This document shows, piece after piece, positions 26,733-35,027 of a stretch of DNA of 64,000 nt. Location of the stretch: the NCBI GenBank assembly GCA_039908535.1, contig JAMOAW010000013.1:1-64000 (forward strand), read 5' to 3'. Both the position numbers and the translations under genes were made by a program. The notes below the pieces were generated by a model. The model searched no databases, was not told the DNA's origin, and worked only from the letters and a program-made list of their open reading frames with translations. Numbering within the stretch: the first letter of the stretch is position 1; the number at the start of each line of letters is the position of its first letter. Origin of the DNA: JAMOAW01 sp039908535. Lineage in GTDB: Bacteria > Pseudomonadota > Magnetococcia > Magnetococcales > JADFZT01.

Positions 26733-27581
26733 ATGGAAAAGAGAAAATTACAACGTGCCAAAGCACCGATGGAAGTTTCCATCCTTTGCGATAGCGGTTC
26801 AATATACCGAGGTACGATTATAGATATTTCTTTAGCTGGTGTCAAAATCGATATTTTTAAAATATGTGACATGGGGTTACGTGAATGTGAAGAAGGCATT
26901 CTCAAAATACATCTTGGCGGAAAAGTTGATCCGCACATCGCTGAAGTCACCGGAAAAATTTTGCGTAAAGATGAAAACACCGTGATCTATGCCTTAAATA
27001 AGGCGAGCCTCAAAGATTTTATGGAGCTTAAAAAAACCGTTATTAAATATATAGGCATGCCAGAAAAGGTCATTGAAGAGGTGCGCCACCATCCCAATAT
27101 TGGTCTGAATTGTCTCTATATTCCAGCCATGAACGAGGCTATAGAGATGTTTGTCACTCAGGCGGTAAAGGACATTTTTGCTATCTATTTAAACACCGAA
27201 GTTCAGTCAGGAGCACCTGTCAACTTTCCAGATCTTTCGGTGACAGGGGTCTCGGCTTTTAATGGTGCCCTGTATGGAAATATTATTTTACGAGCCAGTT
27301 TTAATACAGCAGGACAATGGATTCGTGCCCTTTTGGAGATTTCGAAAGATAAAATAAATAATCGATTGATTATCGATGGTTTTGGCGAAATCACCAACAT
27401 GATTGCCGGAGGGGTTCAAACAGGATTGTCAGAACAATATGAAAATATTTCATTGGTTCCGCCGCTGGTTTTTATTGGCAGTCAATGCCAATATGGAAGT
27501 GATTTATTGTTTTCATTAAAAAATCATTTCAAAAGCGATGTGGGCGATTTTTCGGTTGAGTCTCTTTTTACAATTATTTAA
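26733..27581 (+). CDS. PilZ-CheX fusion, c-di-GMP receptor linked to a chemotaxis phosphatase domain
   Basis: A 282-residue cytoplasmic protein. The N-terminal PilZ domain (about 1-105) has both c-di-GMP binding motifs: RKLQR (RxxxR) at residue 4 and DISLAG (DxSxxG). The C-terminal CheX/CheC-like domain (about 125-280) includes DGFGEITNMIAGG, which fits the D/S-x3-E-x2-N catalytic signature of CheX/CheC/FliY CheY-P phosphatases. The arrangement would let c-di-GMP control CheY-P dephosphorylation or a motor function; domain activities are established for the families, their coupling is inference. Two genes for cyclic-nucleotide-domain proteins follow within 50 bp each, suggesting one operon. 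No chemotaxis kinase genes are nearby. Confidence 0.85.
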   Translation: MEKRKLQRAKAPMEVSILCDSGSIYRGTIIDISLAGVKIDIFKICDMGLRECEEGILKIHLGGKVDPHIAEVTGKILRKDENTVIYALNKASLKDFMELKKTVIKYIGMPEKVIEEVRHHPNIGLNCLYIPAMNEAIEMFVTQAVKDIFAIYLNTEVQSGAPVNFPDLSVTGVSAFNGALYGNIILRASFNTAGQWIRALLEISKDKINNRLIIDGFGEITNMIAGGVQTGLSEQYENISLVPPLVFIGSQCQYGSDLLFSLKNHFKSDVGDFSVESLFTII

Positions 27582-27627
27582 AATTTATCATAATTTTGTT
27601 ATATCTCATAAAATCGGAGAGGGAGGG

Positions 27628-28128
27628 ATGATTACAAAATTATTGGGAGAAATTCCTTTTTTTTGGGAATTTACTCAGGAAGAGCGAGAAATTTTTGCTC
27701 AAAATGACAGTTTCTTTGCCAATTATCTACCTGGAGAAGAGTTGATTTGCGAAGGAGATACCGACGATGCCCTGTTTATTGTGATTCAAGGGCAGGTGAA
27801 GGTGAACAAAAACGATAACCCAGGAAAGGTGCTGGCCATTTTGGGACCTGGGACTATTTTGGGAGAAATCTCTTTTTTGACCAGGCGTACTCGTAGTAGC
27901 AATGTAACTGCCGTGGATGCGGTGGTGGCTTTCAAGATGGATAGTTCCACGATTGAAAAAAGTCATCTGAATCCCAACTTGTACAATAAAATTCGAGAAC
28001 GTTTAATTTCAATCCTAGCGGATCGACTGGAAAACATGAACCAAGCCCTGATTCATCAAAAAGAGATCAATCACACATTGAGTCAGGCCTTACGAGCGCA
28101 GATAATGAATTCTGGTTCCAAGAATTGA
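27628..28128 (+). CDS. Stand-alone cyclic nucleotide-binding domain protein (first of two)
   Basis: A 166-residue protein starting at ATG 27628 behind GGAGAGGGAGGG. It is a Crp-like cNMP-binding beta barrel with GEISFLTRRTRSSNVTAVD as the phosphate-binding cassette, and an N-terminal ITKLLGEIPFFWEFTQEE helix. It lacks the DNA-binding helix-turn-helix of CRP; instead a helical tail (DRLENMNQALIHQKEI) could dimerise. It is the paralogue of the next gene and lies 46 bp after pilZ-cheX. It may be a small cyclic-nucleotide sensor acting on partner proteins; ligand is unproven since cassette residues are only partly canonical. Confidence 0.8.
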   Translation: MITKLLGEIPFFWEFTQEEREIFAQNDSFFANYLPGEELICEGDTDDALFIVIQGQVKVNKNDNPGKVLAILGPGTILGEISFLTRRTRSSNVTAVDAVVAFKMDSSTIEKSHLNPNLYNKIRERLISILADRLENMNQALIHQKEINHTLSQALRAQIMNSGSKN

Positions 28129-28175
28129 TGGATTGATTTTTATTTATAATTTTTCACCTAGGGGAACGACCTAAA

Positions 28176-28640
28176 ATGATACGAATAAAAAGGGATGGAA
28201 TGACCATTTTAAAAGCAATGGAACAAATTCCTTTCTTTTGGCATTTTACCCCCGAAGAAAAGGCGGATTTGGTAAAAACAGAAGCCTTGTTCGAACATTA
28301 TTTGGATGGTGAATATATTATCCATGAAGGAGGCGGTGATTCCTCTCTGTTTATCATGATTAGTGGCAAGGCCTTGGTGACTCGAAATGTGCGTCCCAGT
28401 TTAATTTTGGCAACGTTAGAATCTGGTGCCGTATTTGGTGAACTCTCCTTTTTAACCAATCGAACCCGTTCTACCAATGTCATTGCTCAGGGAGAGGTGA
28501 CTGTTTTTAAATTGGACAGTCACGATATTTTAAAAAAAATGAATTTGAGTTTGCAAAATAAAATCAAAGACCAATTGATTGATATTTTAGTCCATCGTCT
28601 GGATGATATGAATCAAACCCTCCTAGGGGTGTTGCGATAG
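28176..28640 (+). CDS. Stand-alone cyclic nucleotide-binding domain protein (second of two)
   Basis: A 154-residue paralogue of the preceding gene with EQIPFFWHFTPEEK at the start, GELSFLTNRTRSTNVIA as phosphate-binding cassette and a C-terminal helix (LVHRLDDMNQTLL). It also lacks a DNA-binding domain. ATG at 28176 has AGGGGA 10 nt upstream; ATG at 28200 gives a protein colinear with the paralogue and is an alternative. The pair probably arose by tandem duplication. Confidence 0.78.
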   Translation: MIRIKRDGMTILKAMEQIPFFWHFTPEEKADLVKTEALFEHYLDGEYIIHEGGGDSSLFIMISGKALVTRNVRPSLILATLESGAVFGELSFLTNRTRSTNVIAQGEVTVFKLDSHDILKKMNLSLQNKIKDQLIDILVHRLDDMNQTLLGVLR

Positions 28641-28669
28641 CCAGATGTTTTTAAAAATAAAGCGGATTG

Positions 28670-29344
28670 TTAGATGACAGGATGAATTTCGCGCAGGCTG
28701 ATAACAGGCCAATTATTTTGTTGTGCCATGTCGCGTAACCGTGCATCGGGATCTACCGCAACTGGATTTTCTACCATTTCCAGCAAGGGAAGATCATTTA
28801 TCGAGTCGCTGTAAAACCAGCTATTTTTTAGGGAATGGCCGGTTTTTTGTAACCAATTTTGTAGACAGAGTACTTTTCCCTCACGGAAACAAGGAACCCC
28901 TTCGGCGCGTCCGGTATAGAGGCCCTCGGCATTGCGTTCTAAATCGGTCGCCAGAAGATGATCCACCCCCAATTCTTGGGCAATGGGGGCAGTTACAAAA
29001 CGGTTGGTGGCGGTGATGATGAGGGTGATATCTCCCTGATGACGATGCTTCTCGATTAATTGTATCCCTTTAGGCAGGAAGATAGGGCGAATTTTTTCCT
29101 TCATAAAGCGACTGTGCCATTGGGAGAGCGTTTTTGGATCTTGCCCGGCTAAAAAACCGAGTTGAAAGTGCAAATAGGCGTGAATATCTAAAACACCTTG
29201 GCGATAATCTTCATAAAAACGTCTATTTTCGGTCTCATAATGGTTTGATTCCACAATACCCTGTTCAACAAGAAACCGTCCCCATAGGTAATCACTATCC
29301 CCATTGAGAAGGGTTTCATCTAAATCAAAAAGTGCGAGGCTCAT
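28670..29344 (-). CDS. HAD-superfamily IB hydrolase (SerB-like phosphatase)
   Basis: A 224-residue cytoplasmic phosphatase. It has the HAD motif I DLDETLL, motif II TATNR and motif III/IV SDSINDLPLLE, with a helical cap at about 20-85. Subfamily IB members dephosphorylate phosphoserine, phosphoethanolamine or other small phosphomonoesters; substrate is unknown. The start ATG follows AAGGAA. Its 3' end converges on the cNMP pair. Confidence 0.85.
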   Translation of the reverse strand: MSLALFDLDETLLNGDSDYLWGRFLVEQGIVESNHYETENRRFYEDYRQGVLDIHAYLHFQLGFLAGQDPKTLSQWHSRFMKEKIRPIFLPKGIQLIEKHRHQGDITLIITATNRFVTAPIAQELGVDHLLATDLERNAEGLYTGRAEGVPCFREGKVLCLQNWLQKTGHSLKNSWFYSDSINDLPLLEMVENPVAVDPDARLRDMAQQNNWPVISLREIHPVI

Positions 29345-29438
29345 TCATATTCCTTTGAATTGTGATGGCAGATAGATTTATAGTATAGATCTCTTTTACC
29401 TCTTCGCAAGATATAACCAGACGAAATTGTTTATTTAA

Positions 29439-29596
29439 TGTATCGGAAAAATAAAAATCAAGACCTTGGGGGGGCGGAGAACCGCCCCCCAATCCCCCCC
29501 ACCCTTCTTTTTTAATTTTTAAAAAAAAGAAGGGGTTTGGGGGATTCATCCCCCAAGGTTTTGTCTTTGACTTTTTGCCTGCAGGGCATCATGTTC
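29439..29596. repeat. Type A hairpin repeat, full copy (divergent gap)
   Basis: Forward copy: TGTATCGGAAAAATAAAA end, GGGCGG-AGAA-CCGCCC stem, central T-run/A-run, GGGGGAT/ATCCCCC stem and GCCTGCAGGGC-type end before ATCATGTTC. It lies between the HAD gene and the FliA-type promoter. Confidence 0.9.
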
Positions 29597-29623
29597 AAAA
29601 ATTAAGAACAGCGAAAAAAAGCC

Positions 29624-29650
29624 TAAACTCTTTTTCAGATTTGCCGATAA
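29624..29650 (+). promoter_or_regulatory. Sigma-28 (FliA)-type promoter
   Basis: TAAACTCT and GCCGATAA are separated by exactly 11 bp. The -10 half matches the FliA consensus GCCGATAA at all eight bases; the -35 half matches TAAAGTTT at six of eight. It lies 38 bp before the start codon of the next gene, a suitable distance. The match to consensus is known biology; activity here is inferred. Confidence 0.75.
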
Positions 29651-29688
29651 TAGAGTTAGGAGCAATTTATTTCTAAGTGGAGGTCAAA

Positions 29689-30087
29689 ATGATCAACGCC
29701 ATCCCAGCCACGGCTTTGCAAGGTTTATCCAATCCCTTGGTTCAACAAACCAGTCTGAATCAAGTTCCTCATGATATTCGGACAAACAATTCAGAACAAC
29801 TGGTGAATCGCAACGTCAATCCAATAGGGAATCAAACGGGCTCTTCAGGAGCCAATCAGCGTTCATCCGGCAAGGAGACCTCTGCCGGGCAAAAAGATTT
29901 TCCGCCCCAAAGGTCTGTTTATTTTGAAAGTGTCGTTCAAGATACCCAGGAGAAGGTCAGTCAAACGCGACAGAAGGTTTCACAATTTTTTCTTCACGTT
30001 GCGTCACCAGCCACCAGAGCGCAGCAGGGTGGGTCTGATGTAAATCAAATGGATGGCACCTCGCCTTCTGTGGATATTTTGGCCTGA
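29689..30087 (+). CDS. Small unknown protein, probable flagellar regulon member
   Basis: A 132-residue hydrophilic protein rich in Asn, Gln and Ser, with a short helical stretch (VVQDTQEKVSQTRQKVSQFF). ATG at 29689 is preferred over GTG 29677 because GGAGG lies 5 nt upstream. No signal peptide or family is recognised. The FliA-type promoter just upstream suggests late flagellar or chemotaxis expression, for example a filament-associated, secreted or regulatory protein; its N terminus (INAIPATALQGLSNPL) resembles the disordered N termini of flagellar secreted proteins only in a general way. Confidence 0.65.
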   Translation: MINAIPATALQGLSNPLVQQTSLNQVPHDIRTNNSEQLVNRNVNPIGNQTGSSGANQRSSGKETSAGQKDFPPQRSVYFESVVQDTQEKVSQTRQKVSQFFLHVASPATRAQQGGSDVNQMDGTSPSVDILA

Positions 30088-30224
30088 TATATAAATAGAT
30101 TTTACTAAAAAAGTCTTTTATTTTAGACCCGTATCCTTTTTTATACGCTGTCTAAATATAAAATGAGAGGGAGTATGTCTATTCTCAAAGGCTACTTTTA
30201 AGAAAATTTGGTGTAAGACCATAC

Positions 30225-30512
30225 ATGCAAGGTTCAAAGAAAAACCCTGTAAATTGTCTTCAGTGTCAATTTTATCATGTCACTTGGGATGCCGATTTTC
30301 CAAGAGGATGTCGGATCATGGGCTTTAAATCCAAAATAATGCCGTCACAGCAGGTTTTTGAGGCATCGGGTCGCTCGTGTCAGACATTTCAAGCCAAAAA
30401 GACGGATCATCCCCCCCAAACTGCCGAGGGAGGCAAAAGCACATCAGACCGCTCTGTCACCGATACTTTTAAAATATCAACCCCCTTACAGCGATACAAT
30501 CGCTGGATTTAG
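30225..30512 (+). CDS. Small cysteine-containing conserved-looking protein
   Basis: A 95-residue protein starting at ATG 30225; no strong Shine-Dalgarno site is seen. Its N-terminal 60 residues have CLQCQFYHVTWDADFPRGC and SGRSCQTFQAK, four cysteines that could bind a metal. I recall similar small proteins in other proteobacteria, with unreliable names. The C terminus is polar. It converges on the HNH gene. Function is unknown. Confidence 0.6.
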   Translation: MQGSKKNPVNCLQCQFYHVTWDADFPRGCRIMGFKSKIMPSQQVFEASGRSCQTFQAKKTDHPPQTAEGGKSTSDRSVTDTFKISTPLQRYNRWI

Positions 30513-30538
30513 TTGGCATTGGCTGGAATGACATTTTT

Positions 30539-30865
30539 TTAACCACTCTCTTTCTCCTCTTCAATTTGTACCTTCCAAGTTTCGGCGGGGGTGTTGCTTT
30601 TGCGCTGATTACAGGCCATACAGGCTGGAACGCAGTTGCTTTTGCTGGTTTTGCCGCCATGAATCAGAGGAACGACATGATCCAAAGTTAATTGACTGGG
30701 GTGGGTTTGACTTCCACAGTAGGCACAAGTTCCAACGCCGATACGGTTTTTCCACCACGCCGATCTTTTCAACTCGCGGGCCTTTTGCCGCTCCCTATCC
30801 AAATGATCTGCATCAAAACTAAAACCGGTTCCTGGTAAATAATCTGCCTGTCTATGTCTGCTCAT
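30539..30865 (-). CDS. HNH endonuclease domain protein
   Basis: A 108-residue protein with a zinc-type HNH fold: CAYCGS, LTLDHVVPLIHGG with the catalytic His, and NCVPACMACNQRKSN. These enzymes nick or cut DNA; small HNH proteins of this kind are widespread and mostly uncharacterised. Its ATG overlaps the glnE stop in an ATGA, so it is translationally coupled to glnE. There is no methylase or phage gene nearby to suggest restriction. Confidence 0.82.
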   Translation of the reverse strand: MSRHRQADYLPGTGFSFDADHLDRERQKARELKRSAWWKNRIGVGTCAYCGSQTHPSQLTLDHVVPLIHGGKTSKSNCVPACMACNQRKSNTPAETWKVQIEEEKESG

Positions 30866-33800
30866 GGTGTGATAAAAAACCGTTCAAAAATGGGTTGGAC
30901 AGCCGCAAAGTGTTGTTTTAAAACTCCGACAAGTTCCTCATTGTGGTTCATCTCGTAGAGGCGTGCGAGTCGAATCGGGTCTTGAGAGTTGAGATCGATT
31001 TGGTTTGTGGAATGGCCATGTAACAGCCGCAGACGATTTTCGGTCAAGAGGTAAAATCGATAGGCCTCCTCTAAGGTTTGATATTCGGTTTCACTCAGCA
31101 AGTTTTGGCGCAAGAGGGCATAAAGGGCTTCGCTTAGGTTGGGACGTAATATTTTTGGGTATTGGTTTGCATAGGCCAACAAAAGAAATTGGACCAAAAA
31201 TTCAATGTCAACGATTCCCCCCCGGCTTTGTTTGATATCCAGGATGCCTTCTTTAGGTTTTTTTTCTTGAAACATGCGCAGGCGCATCTCTAAAACTTCC
31301 TGACGCACCCGCTCTATGGATCTTTTTTGACACAGAATGGTCTGGATTGCCTCTTTTAAACGACCAGTCAGTTCTGGTTCACCCACCGCCACTCTGGCTC
31401 TGGTGAGGGCCTGATGTTCCCAAAGCCAAGCAGAGGCGTGTTGATATTGGCAAAAACTCTCCAAAGAGGTGACCAAGGGGCCAGATTGACCAGAAGGGCG
31501 CAGACGCATGTCGAGTTCATACAGTTTGCCATTTTCGGTCAATGTGGTGATGGCGATAATGATTTTTCGACCCAACTTGTTAAAAAAAACGGTATTTGTG
31601 AGTGATTTTTCCCCATCGGTCCACTGTTGTTCTCCTTGGCTGTCATGGACAAAAATAAGGTCCAAATCCGAAGAGTAGTTTAACTCCGAGCCACCCAGTT
31701 TACCCATGGCCAAAATGGCAAAATGGGCCAAATGGCGTTGACCATGGGTATCGGTCCAACAGGGTGAGCCGTGTTGGACGGTAAGTTCGTCTAAGGCATC
31801 GGTTAAAATATGGGTCAAGATTGTATCGGCAAGGGAAGAGAGACCAGAGACCACCTCTGAGGGTTCAGCGATTTGAGAGAGATCGCGAATGCCAATCCGC
31901 AAAACTTCGGTATTTTTAAATTCACGAATGACCCGAAACCGCTCTTCTTGTAAAGAGGCGGGGTTGGAAGTGCGGGCCATCTCTTGGACAAGTTGAAGTC
32001 GCTCAGAGAGGAGTCGATGTAGATCGCTACGGCCTCGATAGTGTTCCAAAAAGTCGCGGGTGGTTAAGTTATCCAGGAGAACTGGATGTTGAACAAGAAA
32101 TTTGGACAATAGAGTAGATGAACCAAACAGGCGCGCCAATAGACGAATCACATGTGGATGTTCGACCAACAGGGCCAGATAACTGCTGCGCGTTCCAACT
32201 TGCATTAAAAAGGCTTGAGCATTTTGCAAAGCCATATCTGGATCTGGGGCTTGTAAAATCTCGTGGAGAAGCAACGGGAATAAACGGTGGATCCAAAGAC
32301 GCATTTTTTCGGTCAAGGAGGTCTTGCGTGGACCATCGCGTAGGATAGCAAGCCACTCCATGGCCTGTTCTGGGTTCTGAAATCCGGCTTCAGTCAGGAA
32401 GGATAGACAGGTTTGTGTGTGAAAATTTTGTTCACACTCCATTAATTTTTCGACGAGGGGATCCCTCTTTTGCGGTCGGTGCCGCTCTCCATCGAAAAAG
32501 AGGTTGCTATAAATCTGATGGACACTGGAGGTGACCTGTTTTATTTTGCCTTTTAAAGTTTCGCTATCGGCAATGCCCAAACGTCGCGCGAGGAGGAAAA
32601 ATTCGGCGGGATCTTGAGGAAGGCAATGCACTTGTTGCTCTTCGATGATTTGCAAGCGGTGTTCCACTTGGCGCAAAAAGGTATACCCTTGACAAAGGGT
32701 TTGCGCGGTTTTGGCATCGATGAGGCCTTGTTTTTCTAAAGCTTCGATGGTGGGAATGGTTTCACGCAAGCGCAACTTGGGATTTTTTCCACCGTGGATC
32801 AATTGCAACACTTGGGCAAAAAATTCAATTTCGCGAATGCCGCCATAGCCGAGTTTTACATTGTGGTGATAATTTTGTAATTTATTCATCTTATGGTCTA
32901 TTTTATGTTTCATCTCCCGAATGGCATCCAATGCCGTAAAATCCAGATAGCGCCGATAGACAAAGGGTTTTAAGCTCAATAAAAAATCGTTACCCAAAGG
33001 TAAATGACCTGCCACGGGACGTGCTTTGATCATAGCGGCCCGTTCCCAAGTTTGCCCCCAAGATTCATAATAGGTCAGGGCAGCCGTGGTAGAGAGACAC
33101 AATTCACCACTCTCTCCTTCGGGACGCAATCGAGCATCGACGCGAAAAACCATACCATCGGCGGTTAAATCTTGTAGCAGACGCATCACTTCCCTGGCCA
33201 ACAAAGAGAAAAATTGTTTGGCCGATAAGGGTCTGCTGCCGTTGGTGGAGCCATTTTCATGGTCGTAGAGAAAAATGACATCCACATCTGAAGAAAAATT
33301 CAACTCCCAGGCCCCCAGTTTACCCATACCGAGGATCACAAAATGGGCGGGAATCTCTCCTTCAGCGGTTTGGAGGAGAGGAGAGCCATGTTTTTGGGCC
33401 AATCGATACCAACTCCAACAGAAGGCGGCTTCCAAGCTGGCATCGGCCACGGCGGTGAGTCCAAGGGTGGTCTCTTTGAGGGTAGCCTCTTCAGTCAGGT
33501 CCAAAAGAGCGATGCGCAAAAATTGCCGATGTTTTTGGCGACGCAACAGGGCGGCCACCTCCATCTGGGAGTTGACACCCATCACCTGAGCAACCAGACG
33601 CTCTTTGATGATTTGTGGATCAGATTCGACGTTACCCTCGATGAGTTCCAGGAGAAATTCCGGCCAACGCCCCAAAACGCGAGTTAAATAGGGGCTGTTA
33701 CCCAAGGCATAGACCAGACGTTTGCGCCAGAGGGGATCTTGGCAAGCCAAGGTCACGCCCTTTAATTTTTCAGACCCCGCTGCATGTTCCCCGATGACCC

Positions 33801-33921
33801 GCAAGAGACGGTTGTAAACCGCTTCTGGCTGCGCGGTCTGCTCGGCCAAAGGCGCAAGTTCGGCGACCTCTTCGGCTGTTAGAGAGAGCGTGGTTTGGAT
33901 GTGTTGTTCAGATTCGTTCAA
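30862..33921 (-). CDS. glnE: Glutamine synthetase adenylyltransferase/deadenylylase
   Basis: A 1019-residue bifunctional enzyme that adenylylates glutamine synthetase when nitrogen is plentiful and reverses it when scarce, under PII control. The two nucleotidyltransferase cores are visible: GKLGAWELNFSSDVDVIFLY in the N half and GKLGGSELNYSSDLDLIFVH in the C half. RxRPxGxSG-type motifs (RLRPEGESGELCLS and RLRPSGQSGPLV) and KHKIDHKMNK-like helices are present. It begins at TTG 33921 with AAGGA 6 nt upstream. It is slightly longer than the enterobacterial protein. Confidence 0.95.
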   Translation of the reverse strand: MNESEQHIQTTLSLTAEEVAELAPLAEQTAQPEAVYNRLLRVIGEHAAGSEKLKGVTLACQDPLWRKRLVYALGNSPYLTRVLGRWPEFLLELIEGNVESDPQIIKERLVAQVMGVNSQMEVAALLRRQKHRQFLRIALLDLTEEATLKETTLGLTAVADASLEAAFCWSWYRLAQKHGSPLLQTAEGEIPAHFVILGMGKLGAWELNFSSDVDVIFLYDHENGSTNGSRPLSAKQFFSLLAREVMRLLQDLTADGMVFRVDARLRPEGESGELCLSTTAALTYYESWGQTWERAAMIKARPVAGHLPLGNDFLLSLKPFVYRRYLDFTALDAIREMKHKIDHKMNKLQNYHHNVKLGYGGIREIEFFAQVLQLIHGGKNPKLRLRETIPTIEALEKQGLIDAKTAQTLCQGYTFLRQVEHRLQIIEEQQVHCLPQDPAEFFLLARRLGIADSETLKGKIKQVTSSVHQIYSNLFFDGERHRPQKRDPLVEKLMECEQNFHTQTCLSFLTEAGFQNPEQAMEWLAILRDGPRKTSLTEKMRLWIHRLFPLLLHEILQAPDPDMALQNAQAFLMQVGTRSSYLALLVEHPHVIRLLARLFGSSTLLSKFLVQHPVLLDNLTTRDFLEHYRGRSDLHRLLSERLQLVQEMARTSNPASLQEERFRVIREFKNTEVLRIGIRDLSQIAEPSEVVSGLSSLADTILTHILTDALDELTVQHGSPCWTDTHGQRHLAHFAILAMGKLGGSELNYSSDLDLIFVHDSQGEQQWTDGEKSLTNTVFFNKLGRKIIIAITTLTENGKLYELDMRLRPSGQSGPLVTSLESFCQYQHASAWLWEHQALTRARVAVGEPELTGRLKEAIQTILCQKRSIERVRQEVLEMRLRMFQEKKPKEGILDIKQSRGGIVDIEFLVQFLLLAYANQYPKILRPNLSEALYALLRQNLLSETEYQTLEEAYRFYLLTENRLRLLHGHSTNQIDLNSQDPIRLARLYEMNHNEELVGVLKQHFAAVQPIFERFFITP

Positions 33922-33963
33922 TGTTTTTCCTTGCAGGTCTTTTTTTTAACGATAGCCTTTAGA

Positions 33964-34122
33964 ATAGGATGCCCTTCGGGCAAAAAATCAAAAGCAAAAC
34001 CCTGGGGGATGAATCCCCCAGACCCCCTCTTTTTTTTAAGAATTAAAAAAAAGAGGGGGGAGGATTGGGGGGCGGTTCTCTGCCCCCAAAGGTCTTGATT
34101 TTGCCTTTTCCGATACATAAAC
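33964..34122. repeat. Type A hairpin repeat between the PHP gene and glnE
   Basis: Reverse full copy: GCCCTTCGGGC end, CTGGGGGAT/ATCCCCCAG stem, central T8 and A7 tracts, GGGCGGTTCTCTGCCC stem and TTTTCCGATACAT end. It separates two leftward genes and could terminate the PHP transcript. Confidence 0.9.
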
Positions 34123-34128
34123 ATCAAG

Positions 34129-34863
34129 TCAAACCAATCTCTCCACTTCCTGCAAAGCCCACCCCAAGGCCTCTGATCTATGGGCGTTGGAGCCAAGAGA
34201 AATGAGGGCGTTGTGACGGCGGCAAATCTCTAGGTAGGGGGTGATCGGTTTTTGATAAGCGGGATTGAGTTCTATGGCAATACCGTTGGCGGTGGCTTTT
34301 TGGACGATATCTTCGAATAGTTCCATGGGAAAAGGGCGGGCGTTGTAGGCTGTACATACCCCGCCTGGATGGGCGATGGCATCGATGAGAGGATTTTCGA
34401 TGAGAGAGAGTAAACCTTTATACTCCAACTCAATCGCCCGGTTGGGATCTAGATCTATGTCGTTCCATCCATAACCAGGATAAGCATGAACCGCACCTAA
34501 AATAAACTCTACCCGCGCCAACATCTCTGGCGTGATTTGTAACCCGCCATTATAATCAATGATTGGAACTTCTAGACCAATGGCAATGGACATGCGATCT
34601 TTAAATTGTGCTTGTACATGCTCAATTTGTTCGACATACTTCCGAAACCAATCCGGATGTCTGACCAGTTCTGGCTCGGTGTGTTCGGTATAAATCAACC
34701 GTTTAACTCCCTTTTGCCACGCATACCACGCCATATCATCAACCGAGTCTCTGCCATCGGCAAAGGTGGTGTGCAAATGGTATTCCCAGGCTGGGAGAGG
34801 TTTGCTTAACTCTGTGGCTGATAAAAAGAGAGGCTGCCACTGTAACTGGTGCAATTTGGCCAA
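34129..34863 (-). CDS. PHP-domain phosphoesterase
   Basis: A roughly 244-residue enzyme of the polymerase and histidinol phosphatase superfamily. Metal-binding motifs run in order: HLHTTFADG, YTEHTE, GLEVPI, GAVHAYPG, DAIAHPGG and SLGSNAHRSE. Members hydrolyse phosphoesters such as histidinol phosphate or nucleotide derivatives with a trinuclear metal site; the substrate here is not evident and no his genes are adjacent. The start is uncertain: TTG 34863 has GGAG 6 nt upstream, while TTG 34878 gives five more residues without a good site. Confidence 0.82.
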   Translation of the reverse strand: MAKLHQLQWQPLFLSATELSKPLPAWEYHLHTTFADGRDSVDDMAWYAWQKGVKRLIYTEHTEPELVRHPDWFRKYVEQIEHVQAQFKDRMSIAIGLEVPIIDYNGGLQITPEMLARVEFILGAVHAYPGYGWNDIDLDPNRAIELEYKGLLSLIENPLIDAIAHPGGVCTAYNARPFPMELFEDIVQKATANGIAIELNPAYQKPITPYLEICRRHNALISLGSNAHRSEALGWALQEVERLV

Positions 34864-35027
34864 ATTTTTCTCCGACAACGCAGGCGGTTTATTGAGAGAA
34901 AGCTTTTTTGCATTTTAATTAAACATAGTCCACCCTGGGAAAAAAAATAAATGATCATTCCAGCTCAACTAGGTGAACGTTAACCAAATGATCCAAAATG
35001 GATTATACCACAAAGGAGTCTTTATCC

